From assembly GCA_019359695.1 (NCBI GenBank), contig JAHHGV010000005.1, positions 1-64,000 of the forward strand: a DNA stretch of 64,000 nucleotides, in the 5' to 3' direction. How positions within the stretch are numbered: position 1 is the first letter of the stretch; each line of letters starts with the position of its first letter. The notes below the pieces were generated by a model. That model had not been told where the DNA came from, searched no databases, and worked only from the letters and a program-made list of their open reading frames with translations. The position numbers and the translations under genes are program-made. Source of the DNA: Brasilonema angustatum HA4187-MV1 (GTDB lineage: Bacteria > Cyanobacteriota > Cyanobacteriia > Cyanobacteriales > Nostocaceae). Below, one piece after another: positions 44,919 to 53,056 of this stretch.

Positions 44919-46232
44919 TCAGAATTTCCACGGTAGGGAAAATTGAGTAGAAGCACGTTTTTGCTGTGTTTCTGGTACAACAATTCGTCCGTCAGCGGGC
45001 ATTCCTGGTTTTGCTAAGCCTTGGGGATTTTTTAAGGTGAGTTCTACGCCAAAGACTTGAGTGATTCTGTCTTTTTTGAAATAAGTGTTTTCTGGGGTGA
45101 AGCTGGCTTTGGGATCTATGCGAGTGACTGTTGCTTGTAGGGGTTGTTTGGGAAGTGCATCTAAGTAAACTAGTCCTGACTGACCAATTCTAACTTTGCC
45201 GATTTCTCCTTCGGGGATGAAGCCACGCAGGTAAAGATTGTCGAGATTGACGATTGTTAGCAGTGGTGCGCCTGCTGCTACGACTTCGCCTGGTTCAACG
45301 GAACGGGTGATGACATTACCGGATAAGGGGCTATTTACGACTAAGTAGTTCAAGTTAGCTTGAGTCTGGGCTTGTGTTGCTTGGGCGTTGCTGACTTCTT
45401 CTTGTGCTACTGCGATATCAGTGCCGGCTTGAGCAATTTGTTTCTGGATTTGTAGTGCTGCAGCTGCTTTGATTGGTGGATTGTTCAGAGTGGCTTGAGC
45501 TTGGGTGAGGATTCCTTGAGCCGACTGAACTTGTTGTCTTGCAGCATCAACGTTCGCTTGAGCCGTTTGTGCAGTGGTATCATACTCATCCTGGGTTTGG
45601 GCTGACACAGCGCCTTGGGTAAATAAGTTTTTATACCGTTGTTGTTTAACTTGTGCTAGCTTCAGATTTGCCTGAGCTTGAACAAGCTGGGCGCGAGTTG
45701 CGGCTACAGACTTTTCAGCTTCCCAGACTTTCCCCTGACTTTCTTGCTTAACTTGCTGCGTGGTTAAATTGGCTTGTTCGAGTTCGGCTTCTAAGATGGG
45801 TAACTGTTGGCGACTACGCCTCAAACTTTCCTGGGCGGAACGCACTTTGGCTTGTGCTCCCTGCAGTTGAGCACGCAATTCGGAGTCGTCTATTTGCACT
45901 AATAACTGACCAGGTTTAACGATATCTCCTTCCCTAACAGCAACTTTGGCAATTCGACCACCTGTTTTGGCAGAGACATCGGTTTCGTAACCTTCAATAC
46001 GCCCACTTAAAAATAGACCACTAGGCTCTGGTTGATAAAAAAATACGCGATAAATTCCGTATCCTAGCCCTGCGAGGAGTGCGATCGCCCCCAAAATCAC
46101 CACTGGTTTGGGGATACGTCGTCGCGGCTTCTGTGGAGATGGCTGAGGTTGGGATGATTGCTCTTTTTCTTTGACAAGAGTGCTGCTAGTTTGTTTAGAG
46201 TCTTGGGAAGGTTCGGTCGGCGTTTGTGTCAT
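44919..46232 (-). CDS. HlyD/EmrA-type membrane fusion protein
   Basis: 437 residues. One membrane anchor (VVILGAIALLAGLGYGIYRV, about 44-63) follows a Ser/Pro/Gln-rich cytoplasmic tail. The lipoyl-like halves are VSAKTGGRIAKVAVREGDIV and LNYLVVNSPLSGNVITRSVE. Between them lies a long Gln/Ala-rich coiled-coil hairpin (about 120-295). It would couple the inner membrane ABC complex to an outer membrane channel. First gene after the regulator, with an operator-like palindrome in front of it. Confidence 0.92.
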   Translation of the reverse strand: MTQTPTEPSQDSKQTSSTLVKEKEQSSQPQPSPQKPRRRIPKPVVILGAIALLAGLGYGIYRVFFYQPEPSGLFLSGRIEGYETDVSAKTGGRIAKVAVREGDIVKPGQLLVQIDDSELRAQLQGAQAKVRSAQESLRRSRQQLPILEAELEQANLTTQQVKQESQGKVWEAEKSVAATRAQLVQAQANLKLAQVKQQRYKNLFTQGAVSAQTQDEYDTTAQTAQANVDAARQQVQSAQGILTQAQATLNNPPIKAAAALQIQKQIAQAGTDIAVAQEEVSNAQATQAQTQANLNYLVVNSPLSGNVITRSVEPGEVVAAGAPLLTIVNLDNLYLRGFIPEGEIGKVRIGQSGLVYLDALPKQPLQATVTRIDPKASFTPENTYFKKDRITQVFGVELTLKNPQGLAKPGMPADGRIVVPETQQKRASTQFSLPWKF

Positions 46233-46273
46233 AACAACTCCGTGGGTGGTGAGAAATTTTGGAAATTTAAAAC

Positions 46274-46293
46274 TTGATTGACTGGTTAATCAA
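46274..46293 (-). promoter_or_regulatory. TetR-type operator before hlyD
   Basis: TTGATTGACTGGTTAATCAA is an imperfect 20-base dyad. Its left half-site TTGATTGACT recurs upstream of the tetR gene. Confidence 0.7.
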
Positions 46294-46315
46294 CTATACA
46301 CAAGAAAAATTACTT

Positions 46316-46963
46316 TCAAGCTTGGTTATTATCTATTGGAGAAATTTCTATACCCTGTAAGAACACCTGAACAGCAGTTGTTACCATCGTATCAGAGCTA
46401 ATCTCCAGGGCATCAGGTTGTCGGAATAATTCACGCGTGAGAATATAAACAATAAGGGAACCGATGAAACAGCGAGCCGCTGCGCCTGGGTTCATAGGTT
46501 TCATGACTCCGACTGACATTTGCTTTCTCAGGTACTGAGTTAAGAAAGCTATTGAACGACTCGGTCCAACATTGTTGAACATATCTGCCACCTCTGGTCG
46601 CTGGAACGCTTCACTCAGCAGCAGCTTCATAAGTGCGATAGATTTTGAGTATTCCAAAGCTGCCAAAAACGCTTTACCAAAGATGATGAGTGCATCCTTT
46701 GGCGGTTTGGTCATAATCTCATCCTCATGGCGGTTCAGCAGTTGCAGTACTGGTAGGTGTTGCTCAATAACCTGCCCAAACAAGTCGTTTTTATCTTTAA
46801 AGTAGTGATATATCAACCCAGGTGAGCCAATTCCTGCTGCTGCGGCAATATCCTTGTTAGTCGCCTTCTCAAAACCCTTTGTAGAAAAGACCTGCAAAGC
46901 ACCATCAATAATCTGCTGTCGCCGATTTTCAAAGTCTTGCTCGTCGCGTGGAGGCATAATCAT
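46316..46963 (-). CDS. TetR/AcrR-family repressor of the ABC exporter operon
   Basis: 215 residues. The helix-turn-helix is RRQQIIDGALQVFSTKGFEK then ATNKDIAAAAGIGSPGLIYH and YFKDKNDLFGQVIEQHL (about 14-68). The C-terminal ligand domain is unspecific. It lies just upstream of hlyD in the same direction. Matching dyads before tetR and before hlyD suggest that it represses both itself and the pump. The start is at one of two close ATG codons; the operator reaches up to the first. Confidence 0.9.
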   Translation of the reverse strand: MIMPPRDEQDFENRRQQIIDGALQVFSTKGFEKATNKDIAAAAGIGSPGLIYHYFKDKNDLFGQVIEQHLPVLQLLNRHEDEIMTKPPKDALIIFGKAFLAALEYSKSIALMKLLLSEAFQRPEVADMFNNVGPSRSIAFLTQYLRKQMSVGVMKPMNPGAAARCFIGSLIVYILTRELFRQPDALEISSDTMVTTAVQVFLQGIEISPIDNNQA

Positions 46964-46966
46964 GGA

Positions 46967-46986
46967 TTGATTGACTAATCAATCAA
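46967..46986 (-). promoter_or_regulatory. TetR-type operator at the tetR start
   Basis: TTGATTGACTAATCAATCAA, a 20-base dyad starting four bases beyond the tetR ATG. It shares the half-site with the hlyD operator. Confidence 0.75.
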
Positions 46987-47270
46987 CAATATAACACAAC
47001 ATTTAATCAGGAAAGTATACTTAAATGATAGTTTTATAGCTAGAAATTCAACTTGCAACTATGGAACATTCATGAAGTGAATACGTCTGTAGATAGAAGA
47101 CAACAGTATCAATATTGCATTACTAGTTCAAAAACGTGTTAGTTGACAAATAAAATTCCTCCCTAGTGATGTCTTCCTAAACTGCTTTGTAGTCTATATT
47201 TTAGCTAGAGAAACATTTAACTAAAACACTATACAAACTTTTTTCACTGTATAACTCATAACTTTCAACT

Positions 47271-48035
47271 ATGATATTTTCTCGCTTTTCTACATTGCGT
47301 AAAAACTTTGCCTTCTTTCTTGCAGGCTTGGCAACTACTATAGGTATCGGGTTAATCACTCCTACGCCAGTTGGTGCAGTTCCTTGGACTCAGTTACTTT
47401 TCAATGGAGTTCAGCTTCTGCAACTGTCTAATGTGTCAGCAAAGCAAAAAGTTGAATTGGGTCGTGAGATTGACCAACAAGTACGCAGCAATTACAGAAT
47501 CTCTACCAACGAGAAGGTTACCCGCATAGGTCAACGAGTGGCTGCAGCTAGTGACTGTGCTGAATATCCGTTTCATTTTTCTGTGGTTCAAGACAAAAGC
47601 ATTAACGCTTTTTCAACCACAGGTGGCTATGTTTACGTCCATACTGGACTGCTCAATGCAGTGGATAATGAAGATCAGTTAGCAGCAGTTTTGGGTCATG
47701 AAATTGGTCACATTTGCAACAATGACCTGATCAACAAGTTGAGACAAGCGCAACTCGCTCAAGGTGCAGCCTCGTTGGCTGGGTTAGACCGCAGTACTGT
47801 AGCGAGTGCGGCTTATAAGCTGGCTGTAGACTTACCCAACAGTCGTGACGCTGAATACAAAGCTGATGATAAAGGACTGCGGTATATAGAAAGGGCAGGT
47901 TATAACCCCAATGCTATGCCTGCGTTTTTGAGTAAATTGGTGAGTCAGCGTTCCACACCAACATTTTTGAGTGACCACCCAGGAGCGAAAGAGCGGATTT
48001 CTATTTTACAAAGAAAAATTGCTGCAGGTCAGTAA
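47271..48035 (+). CDS. M48-family zinc metalloprotease
   Basis: 254 residues with an N-terminal hydrophobic signal (FFLAGLATTIGIGLITPTPV). The HExxH motif is HEIGH at 143-147 and the third ligand is probably Glu195 in SRDAEYKADDKG. Length and spacing match the periplasmic LoiP/BepA-like group, which degrades misfolded envelope proteins. The conserved STTGGYVYVHTGLLNAV precedes the active site. No partner genes. Confidence 0.92.
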   Translation: MIFSRFSTLRKNFAFFLAGLATTIGIGLITPTPVGAVPWTQLLFNGVQLLQLSNVSAKQKVELGREIDQQVRSNYRISTNEKVTRIGQRVAAASDCAEYPFHFSVVQDKSINAFSTTGGYVYVHTGLLNAVDNEDQLAAVLGHEIGHICNNDLINKLRQAQLAQGAASLAGLDRSTVASAAYKLAVDLPNSRDAEYKADDKGLRYIERAGYNPNAMPAFLSKLVSQRSTPTFLSDHPGAKERISILQRKIAAGQ

Positions 48036-48079
48036 AGGTAGTAAAAAACCCGGTTTCATAAAAAACTCGGGTTTCCAAC

Positions 48080-48395
48080 CTATTAATTTTACTGCAATTG
48101 AATGCACACTTCTAGGACGTTGGGAGCCCGATTATATAGATCCTTGGCTGATTGTCACGGATTTAGCTCCAGAAGTGGCGGATGCTTGTTGGTAAGCTAA
48201 TGTACTTTTAATTTGCATAATTAGGGCGGGCAAGATGCCCACAGCACAAGAGTTTTACTTTTAGCTAACATGCAAGATAAATGTCCAACAGCTTATTCAA
48301 TGCGTTCTTGGATTGAGTGTATGTTTAAGGATGGTTTTAGGGGTGGTTTGGCATGGCATCAAACTAAGATGATTCACCCATCCGGGCTGAGAGAC
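48080..48395 (+). pseudogene. IS4-like transposase fragment split by a 100-bp insert
   Basis: LLGRWEPDYIDPWLIVTDL then APEVADACW stops at 48193. After about 100 bases the frame resumes as YSMRSWIECMFKDGFRGGLA and WHQTKMIHPS. Together they match the Y-(2)-R-(3)-E region of IS4-type DDE transposases. A one-base loss near HPS follows. Both ends of the gene are missing. The insert has GGGCGGGCAAGATGCCCAC inside and TGTTGG inverted at its ends. Confidence 0.75.
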
Positions 48396-48425
48396 ATCTG
48401 CAACTCGCCACAGATTAATTTCACT

Positions 48426-48496
48426 GTTGCGTCATTGCGACGTAAGGAAGTAATCTCACAATCTTGTTCTTTCGTAACTTGTGCGTAAGTCCTATA
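48426..48496. repeat. Right half of a GGACTTACGCA-type MITE
   Basis: Matches the right two thirds of the unit at 54721-54812, including CATTGCGACGTAAG and the end GTGCGTAAGTCCT. Confidence 0.75.
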
Positions 48497-48724
48497 TAGT
48501 ATCTTCGCACCATCGACTCTATATTTTTTTGTTTACGTAAATTTACTAACAAAAACCGACTTTTTTCCGACCTTTTCCGACTGTAAAACTTTATGTCATT
48601 TGTTAAATTCTTTACATGATTCGGTTTTAAAGCTGAAATCTACTATTTCCATAGTTGTGAGTCTTATTACCATGCATACAGTAAAAGTTCAATCAACAAA
48701 ATGCTTCAACAGAGGTAAGGAAAG

Positions 48725-49297
48725 TTATTTTACTACCTTTAGCCAAGCAAATATATCGGCAGGCGAAACCTGCCAATCCCTCAAGACATCAAGGACGGGT
48801 AATATGCTAGTATCATATTTGACTTCAGGTAATTGATTCGGTTGAAATACCATTACCGACTTATCATCAGGGTCAATGAACCAACCCAGTTTTGTCCCCT
48901 GATTGACACAAAAAATAATTTTATTAATGACACGGTTAGGAGATTGGTCAGGTGATAGGATTTCAATAGTCCAATCAGGGTAGCTTTCAAATCTGTTGGC
49001 GATTTCCCCATCTTCATCAGTCGGGATGCGCGACCACTCAAATACCGCAATATCTGGAACTAACGATCGTCCGCCAAAGGTGCAGCGTAACTCAGTTAAT
49101 GCTAAAGCTAACTTTTTTGGTTTACCAAGCTGATTGATTGCCGATGCTGACTCTGTTTGGAGAATGCTATGTTTTCCTTGGGGTATTGGTTTTTGGTAAA
49201 TGTGACCGTCGAGATACTCACTAGCTGGTTTGGTTTCTGGTAGTTTCAGAAACTCCTCTAATGTCTTGTTGAAAGATACCTGAGTTGAAAGTGCCAT
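48725..49297 (-). CDS. Uma2-family (DUF820) putative nuclease
   Basis: 190 residues from the ATG before ALSTQVSFNK, with GGAG nine bases upstream. The PD-(D/E)xK core is visible as RSLVPDIAVFEW (Asp) and DWTIEILSPDQSPNRVINK (Glu-x-Leu, with the distal Lys). Uma2 proteins are very common in filamentous cyanobacteria; nuclease activity is predicted but their role is unknown. It lies just downstream of a small antidote-like gene on the same strand. Confidence 0.88.
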   Translation of the reverse strand: MALSTQVSFNKTLEEFLKLPETKPASEYLDGHIYQKPIPQGKHSILQTESASAINQLGKPKKLALALTELRCTFGGRSLVPDIAVFEWSRIPTDEDGEIANRFESYPDWTIEILSPDQSPNRVINKIIFCVNQGTKLGWFIDPDDKSVMVFQPNQLPEVKYDTSILPVLDVLRDWQVSPADIFAWLKVVK

Positions 49298-49336
49298 AAG
49301 CAATTACTCCCGAAACAATCCTAGCGAACAAATAAT

Positions 49337-49528
49337 TTAAGGTTTTCGCTTCTCTACTTCTGCAACTCGCAAATTGATTCTATCTATATTCGCTTGTATA
49401 ACATCTCTAAGTGCTATAAGAAAGGTATTCAAATCATTCTGTTCCATTGCTACGTGAAGATACCCTGCAGCAAACTCAGGGTCTCTAAGTTCATCACGAA
49501 AAGTCTCGCTCAAATCTTTCAACCGCAT
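49337..49528 (-). CDS. Addiction-module antidote-like protein lacking its DNA-binding half
   Basis: 63 residues from the ATG before RLKDLSETFRDELRDPEFAA. LSETFRDELRDPEFAAGYLH and FLIALRDVIQAN match the N-terminus of HigA-type putative antidotes. The usual C-terminal helix-turn-helix is absent and replaced by NIDRINLRVAEVEKRKP. Either the gene is truncated or it is a helical variant. No HigB-like toxin is beside it. Confidence 0.6.
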   Translation of the reverse strand: MRLKDLSETFRDELRDPEFAAGYLHVAMEQNDLNTFLIALRDVIQANIDRINLRVAEVEKRKP

Positions 49529-49671
49529 ATTTGAACTATCCTTACATAGTAACATTTTTGAGCTTTAACCTATTTTTCGTTCGTTTGCTAGACTTTACCC
49601 CCTGTCTTTTATCCACCTCCCTATCCTTATTCAAATCCAAATAGTAGTGGTACGGCAGAAGGAATCACTAG

Positions 49672-49863
49672 TTGTATGCAAAAATTGAAGTCTTTCTCCC
49701 TACCTTTCCGTCTGGCGTAAATGATGTAACTATTCAAGTAACCCCAGAACATCGTGGAACATTTTTCAGCAATCTTACAGGCGATGGATCTGCGGGGCGC
49801 GATCAGATTGCCTATTCCTTACCTGTTCAAAACGGTGGACTATTTACGTTCAAAGCACCATAA
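49672..49863 (+). pseudogene. Possible fragment of a secreted or surface protein
   Basis: The frame reads EVFLPTFPSGVNDVTIQVTP and GTFFSNLTGDGSAGRDQIAY with protein-like composition, but a stop lies just before it and no ATG starts it. I do not recognise a family. It is probably a remnant. Confidence 0.3.
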
Positions 49864-50579
49864 GTAGAAAGGTGTAAATGTAATTAAATAGAAGACCCCT
49901 TATATGTATCAAGAATCCCGGTTTATTCAAGAAATCGGGACTCTGAAGAACGCAATCTTTCAAAATTATTGTGGTGAAGTAAGTAAGTCGGCATTAAAAA
50001 ATCAACTTCTGTAACAAAATGTCAAATAAATATAGCAGTCCTATTTCATTTGTGAAAAAACAAAGTAAATTTGTAGATTCTTCTTCCCTGTTAAGCGTTA
50101 AGCGTTAAGCGTTCCCTACCTCAATGAGTAATTTCACAACTCCTGCACGGATTGCTATAAATAGCCAAAAAATATGTCATTCCACAGTTGTTACAAAACT
50201 CAACATACATTGATTTTATCGTGCCGAGTTACTTAACCAATACTCAGAGATCTTTGCCCACAAATGATACATGAAGTTTTGATTGATAAAAAAATATATC
50301 GTTTTATTAACTTATGTTTCATGCTTACTTTTTTTCTACAACGAATATATAATCGGAGATAACGTTTATACAAAGAACGCAATATTACCCTAAAACGCAA
50401 TATGTACCTAATCATTTCACTTGGCGATACCGCCAGATAATGCTGTTAAGTGTTTGCATACACTTGCAATGGAACATCATGAGAGCACATGATTGCTTGT
50501 AGTTTGCAGAAATGAATTTCACAAAGAGGTTGACTTAAGTTACATTTACAGATACAATAATTAACAAATTTACATGAGT
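49864..50579. other. Long intergenic region with a MITE and STRR
   Basis: About 700 bases before the riboswitch. It holds one MITE-like unit and an otherwise AT-rich sequence. The promoter for the riboswitch transcript should be near 50520-50580, where GTTGACTTAAGTTACATTTA and TACAATAAT occur; that reading is tentative. Confidence 0.4.
50031..50159. repeat. MITE-like unit (TATAGCA family), copy 4, with heptamers inside
   Basis: Ends TATAGCAGTCCTATTTCATT and CTCCTGCACGGATTGCTATA. Three GTTAAGC heptamers lie at 50090-50110, the same array seen near rbcS. Confidence 0.8.
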
Positions 50580-50815
50580 CTGCCTAATCCACGGATTGCC
50601 CAAAACATTTTGTTACATCGGGGTAAGCCTGGAGCGGAGGAACCAAGTTTGGGGCTAATCTCATAGGAGAGCGAAGAATGAAAAATGAAGAATGAAAAAA
50701 GACAAAATTACTCCGGTTTTTTTTCCTGTCTTTTTTTTTCTTTCTTCTGTTCTGTGAGAGGGACATCTCTCAGTCCTAGCCCGTCAGCTAACTTCGTCGG
50801 CATTGAGAGGAGACT
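50580..50815 (+). promoter_or_regulatory. c-di-AMP riboswitch (ydaO/yuaA class)
   Basis: The conserved blocks of the class appear in order: GGAGCGGAGGAACC (50631-50644), GGGGCTAATCTC (50651-50662), a variable stem, then CCGTCAGCTAACTTCGTC (50781-50798) followed by GGC and AGAGGAGAC. The variable loop is swollen by GAAGAATGAAAAATG-type heptamers and a T-rich tract. ydaO riboswitches turn genes off when c-di-AMP is high, usually in osmotic or cell-wall control. A hairpin at about 50912-50942 (GGAAAAG / CTTTTC, AGACC / GGTCT) lies between it and the gene and could be the expression platform. Confidence 0.85.
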
Positions 50816-50978
50816 GAACGAGCCGCATTCTTATCAGTAATGCATTATTCTCGTCAGTGTCCTTGGCTGGTATCTGTGCGCTTCGTTGTACCTGCCCTTG
50901 ACTACGAGGAAAAGACCATATTACCTTTTCTTCCGGTCTGTTGAGGCAGGAAAAATCGCTATATGGTGAAGTTCAACT

Positions 50979-52256
50979 ATGTTACCGACGAGAAAACATC
51001 GCATAGCTCTAATTTCTGTTGATGGAGATCCTGCTGCAGAAATTGGACAGGAAGAGGCTGGAGGACAAAATGTCTATGTGCGTCAAGTTGGTTATGCACT
51101 TGCTCAGCAAGGTTGGCAGGTGGATATGTTCACCCGCCAAAGTAGTCCACAGCAGGCTACGATAGTGCAGCATGGACCATTATGTCGCACGATCCGATTG
51201 AAGACTGGATCTACTGAGTTTATAGGGCGAGATCACTTATTCGAGCATCTACCAGAATTTATTGCAGAGTTTCAGGCATTCCAGCAGGAGCAAGGATTTC
51301 AGTACCCTTTGATTCATACTAACTATTGGTTGTCCTCGTGGGTGGGTATGGAACTCAAAAAACAGCAACCATTAATTCAGTTACATACTTACCACTCTTT
51401 AGGAACAGTCAAGTACAATGCTATCTCTGAGATTCCAGCAATTGCTAGCAAGCGAATAGCCGTTGAGAAAGCCTGTCTAGAAAGTGTAGATCGGGTTGTT
51501 GCAACAAGTCCTCAAGAACAGCAACATATGCGAAGACTCGTTTCCACTAAAGGAAAAATCGAAGTCATCCCCTGTGGGACTGATATCGATAAGTTTGGGT
51601 TGATTCAAAGGTCTGCCGCACGGCAGGAGTTGGGAATTGCACCTGATGTTAGGATGATTCTCTACGTAGGTCGTTTTGATCGACGCAAGGGAATTGAAAC
51701 ATTAGTACGAGCCGTTGCAAAATCTAGTTTGCGGGGTCATACTAACCTACAACTTGTTATTGGAGGTGGTTATCGTCCAGGTCATTGTGATGGGATCGAG
51801 CGCGATCGCATCGCAAGCATTGTCGCTGAACTCGGATTGGAAGACTGTATAACCTTTCCAGGTCGCCTAGATGAGGCTGTTCTTCCCTCCTACTATGCAG
51901 CAGCAGATGTTTGTGTTGTACCTAGTCACTACGAACCTTTTGGTTTAGTTGCAATAGAAGCAATGGCTAGTCAGACTCCAGTCGTGGCTAGTGATGTTGG
52001 GGGGCTGCAATTTACAGTCGTACCTGAAGTGACTGGGTTACTCGTTCCCCCTAAAGATGAAGTCGCTTTTGCTACTGCTATTGACCGGATTTTGCTCAAC
52101 CCAAATTGGCGAGATCAATTAGGTGAAGCTGGTAGACAACGAGTAGAGATTGCGTTTAGTTGGTATAGTGTTGCATCCCGCCTGACTCAAATCTACACAC
52201 ATCTACTAGCTCAAACCATGCCCTCAATAGAGAGCAAACCTCAAATTGCAGCTTAA
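50979..52256 (+). CDS. GT4 glycosyltransferase, sucrose-phosphate-synthase-like
   Basis: 425 residues. The opening IALISVDGDPAAEIGQEEAG then GQNVYVRQVGYALAQQGW resembles the N-terminus of SPS and sucrose synthase-type GT4 enzymes. YVGRFDRRKGIETLVRA starts the C-terminal Rossmann domain, and HYEPFGLVAIEAM is the E-x7-E donor site. It probably transfers hexose from a nucleotide sugar. Without a phosphatase domain I cannot say that it makes sucrose-phosphate. The riboswitch upstream points to osmotic control. Confidence 0.85.
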   Translation: MLPTRKHRIALISVDGDPAAEIGQEEAGGQNVYVRQVGYALAQQGWQVDMFTRQSSPQQATIVQHGPLCRTIRLKTGSTEFIGRDHLFEHLPEFIAEFQAFQQEQGFQYPLIHTNYWLSSWVGMELKKQQPLIQLHTYHSLGTVKYNAISEIPAIASKRIAVEKACLESVDRVVATSPQEQQHMRRLVSTKGKIEVIPCGTDIDKFGLIQRSAARQELGIAPDVRMILYVGRFDRRKGIETLVRAVAKSSLRGHTNLQLVIGGGYRPGHCDGIERDRIASIVAELGLEDCITFPGRLDEAVLPSYYAAADVCVVPSHYEPFGLVAIEAMASQTPVVASDVGGLQFTVVPEVTGLLVPPKDEVAFATAIDRILLNPNWRDQLGEAGRQRVEIAFSWYSVASRLTQIYTHLLAQTMPSIESKPQIAA

Positions 52257-52466
52257 TTTCTACCGCTTTGATAGTGTTGCGAAGTTTTTCGTAAGGGTGC
52301 TTTGTGGTTTTTCCAAGTGTAAGATCGAAAATAATCCGGACTTAGCACTAAAAACGCAGCACTAATAAAGAGAGCGATTTTGCATCATGCTGCACCAAAT
52401 CGCACCTAACGTGCAGAAACAGTAAAAAACAAGTCACTAAACCTTTCACGTCAGGGAGTTATTAAT

Positions 52467-52688
52467 ATGCTGAACATTGGAGATTACGCACAACATCAAA
52501 TCACAGGGCAGATAGGTCAAGTTATTGGTTATGGACATCAAATACTGCATGGAGTCTATTTAACCACCTTAAAAGTACAAGCAAACAGCCTTCAAGGAGT
52601 TGAGAATCACAAAAAATTTATTGAGGATGTCTACTCCGCCTGGATAATAGCAGAGCCAACAGAAGGCGACATGGCACTGCAAGCTTAA
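52467..52688 (+). CDS. Small conserved-looking hypothetical protein
   Basis: 73 residues: MLNIGDYAQHQITGQIGQVI, a beta-rich opening like SH3-type small barrels, then LHGVYLTTLKVQANSL. A good CAGGGAG site lies before the ATG and a terminator after the stop, so it is likely a real single-gene unit. No family named. Confidence 0.6.
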   Translation: MLNIGDYAQHQITGQIGQVIGYGHQILHGVYLTTLKVQANSLQGVENHKKFIEDVYSAWIIAEPTEGDMALQA

Positions 52689-52716
52689 TAAGTTTGGAGA
52701 CATCAGGATTATGAAT

Positions 52717-52752
52717 AAAGCTAGGGGAAAGCCTAATCAGATTTCCCCAGCT
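52717..52752 (+). terminator. Rho-independent terminator
   Basis: AAAGCTAGGGGAAA pairs with TTTCCCCAGCTTT around an 11-base loop, followed by a T-rich tract. It ends the small gene upstream. Confidence 0.85.
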
Positions 52753-52850
52753 TTGTTTGTAGACTTTTTGTGAAATGGTATGGGAGCATTGCAATGATGT
52801 GCTCCCACACCATGTGGTTTGTGCAAATGAAAAGCGCTGTCAACAACTAA

Positions 52851-52898
52851 GGGTGTAAGGGTGTAAGGGTGTAAGGGTGTAAGGGTGTAAGGGTGTAA
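52851..52898. repeat. Octamer tandem repeat (GGGTGTAA) x6
   Basis: Six perfect copies. Two copies of the same octamer lie near 8.94 kb. Confidence 0.95.
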
Positions 52899-53021
52899 GG
52901 GGTAAGAGTTATTGGTGAGGGCTTGAACCCTTTTGGTTCCGGGACAGGGATGCACCACATCCGAGAGTGCGCCCCTCTTAGGGGCTAGAAAAATCTCTCT
53001 TCTCCCCTACCACCATACAAC

Positions 53022-53045
53022 CCCTACACCCCTACACCCCTACAC
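53022..53045. repeat. Octamer tandem repeat (CCCTACAC) x3
   Basis: The reverse complement (GTGTAGGG) is a near variant of the GGGTGTAA array 120 bases away, so the two face each other and may pair. The array abuts the GH57 stop codon. Confidence 0.85.
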
Positions 53046-53056
53046 CCCTTTGTTGC

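Noticed and set aside
48600-48836. 78-codon plus-strand frame
   Set aside because: It overlaps the Uma2 gene on the opposite strand and has no coding character of its own.
50760-50815. First read as a manganese (yybP-ykoY) or cobalamin riboswitch
   Set aside because: The GGAGCGGAGGAACC and GGGGCTAATCTC blocks upstream and CCGTCAGCTAACTTCGTC fit the ydaO class; diagnostic blocks of the other classes are absent.
52851-53045. Tandem arrays as a CRISPR
   Set aside because: Units are 8 bases with no spacers; no cas genes are nearby.
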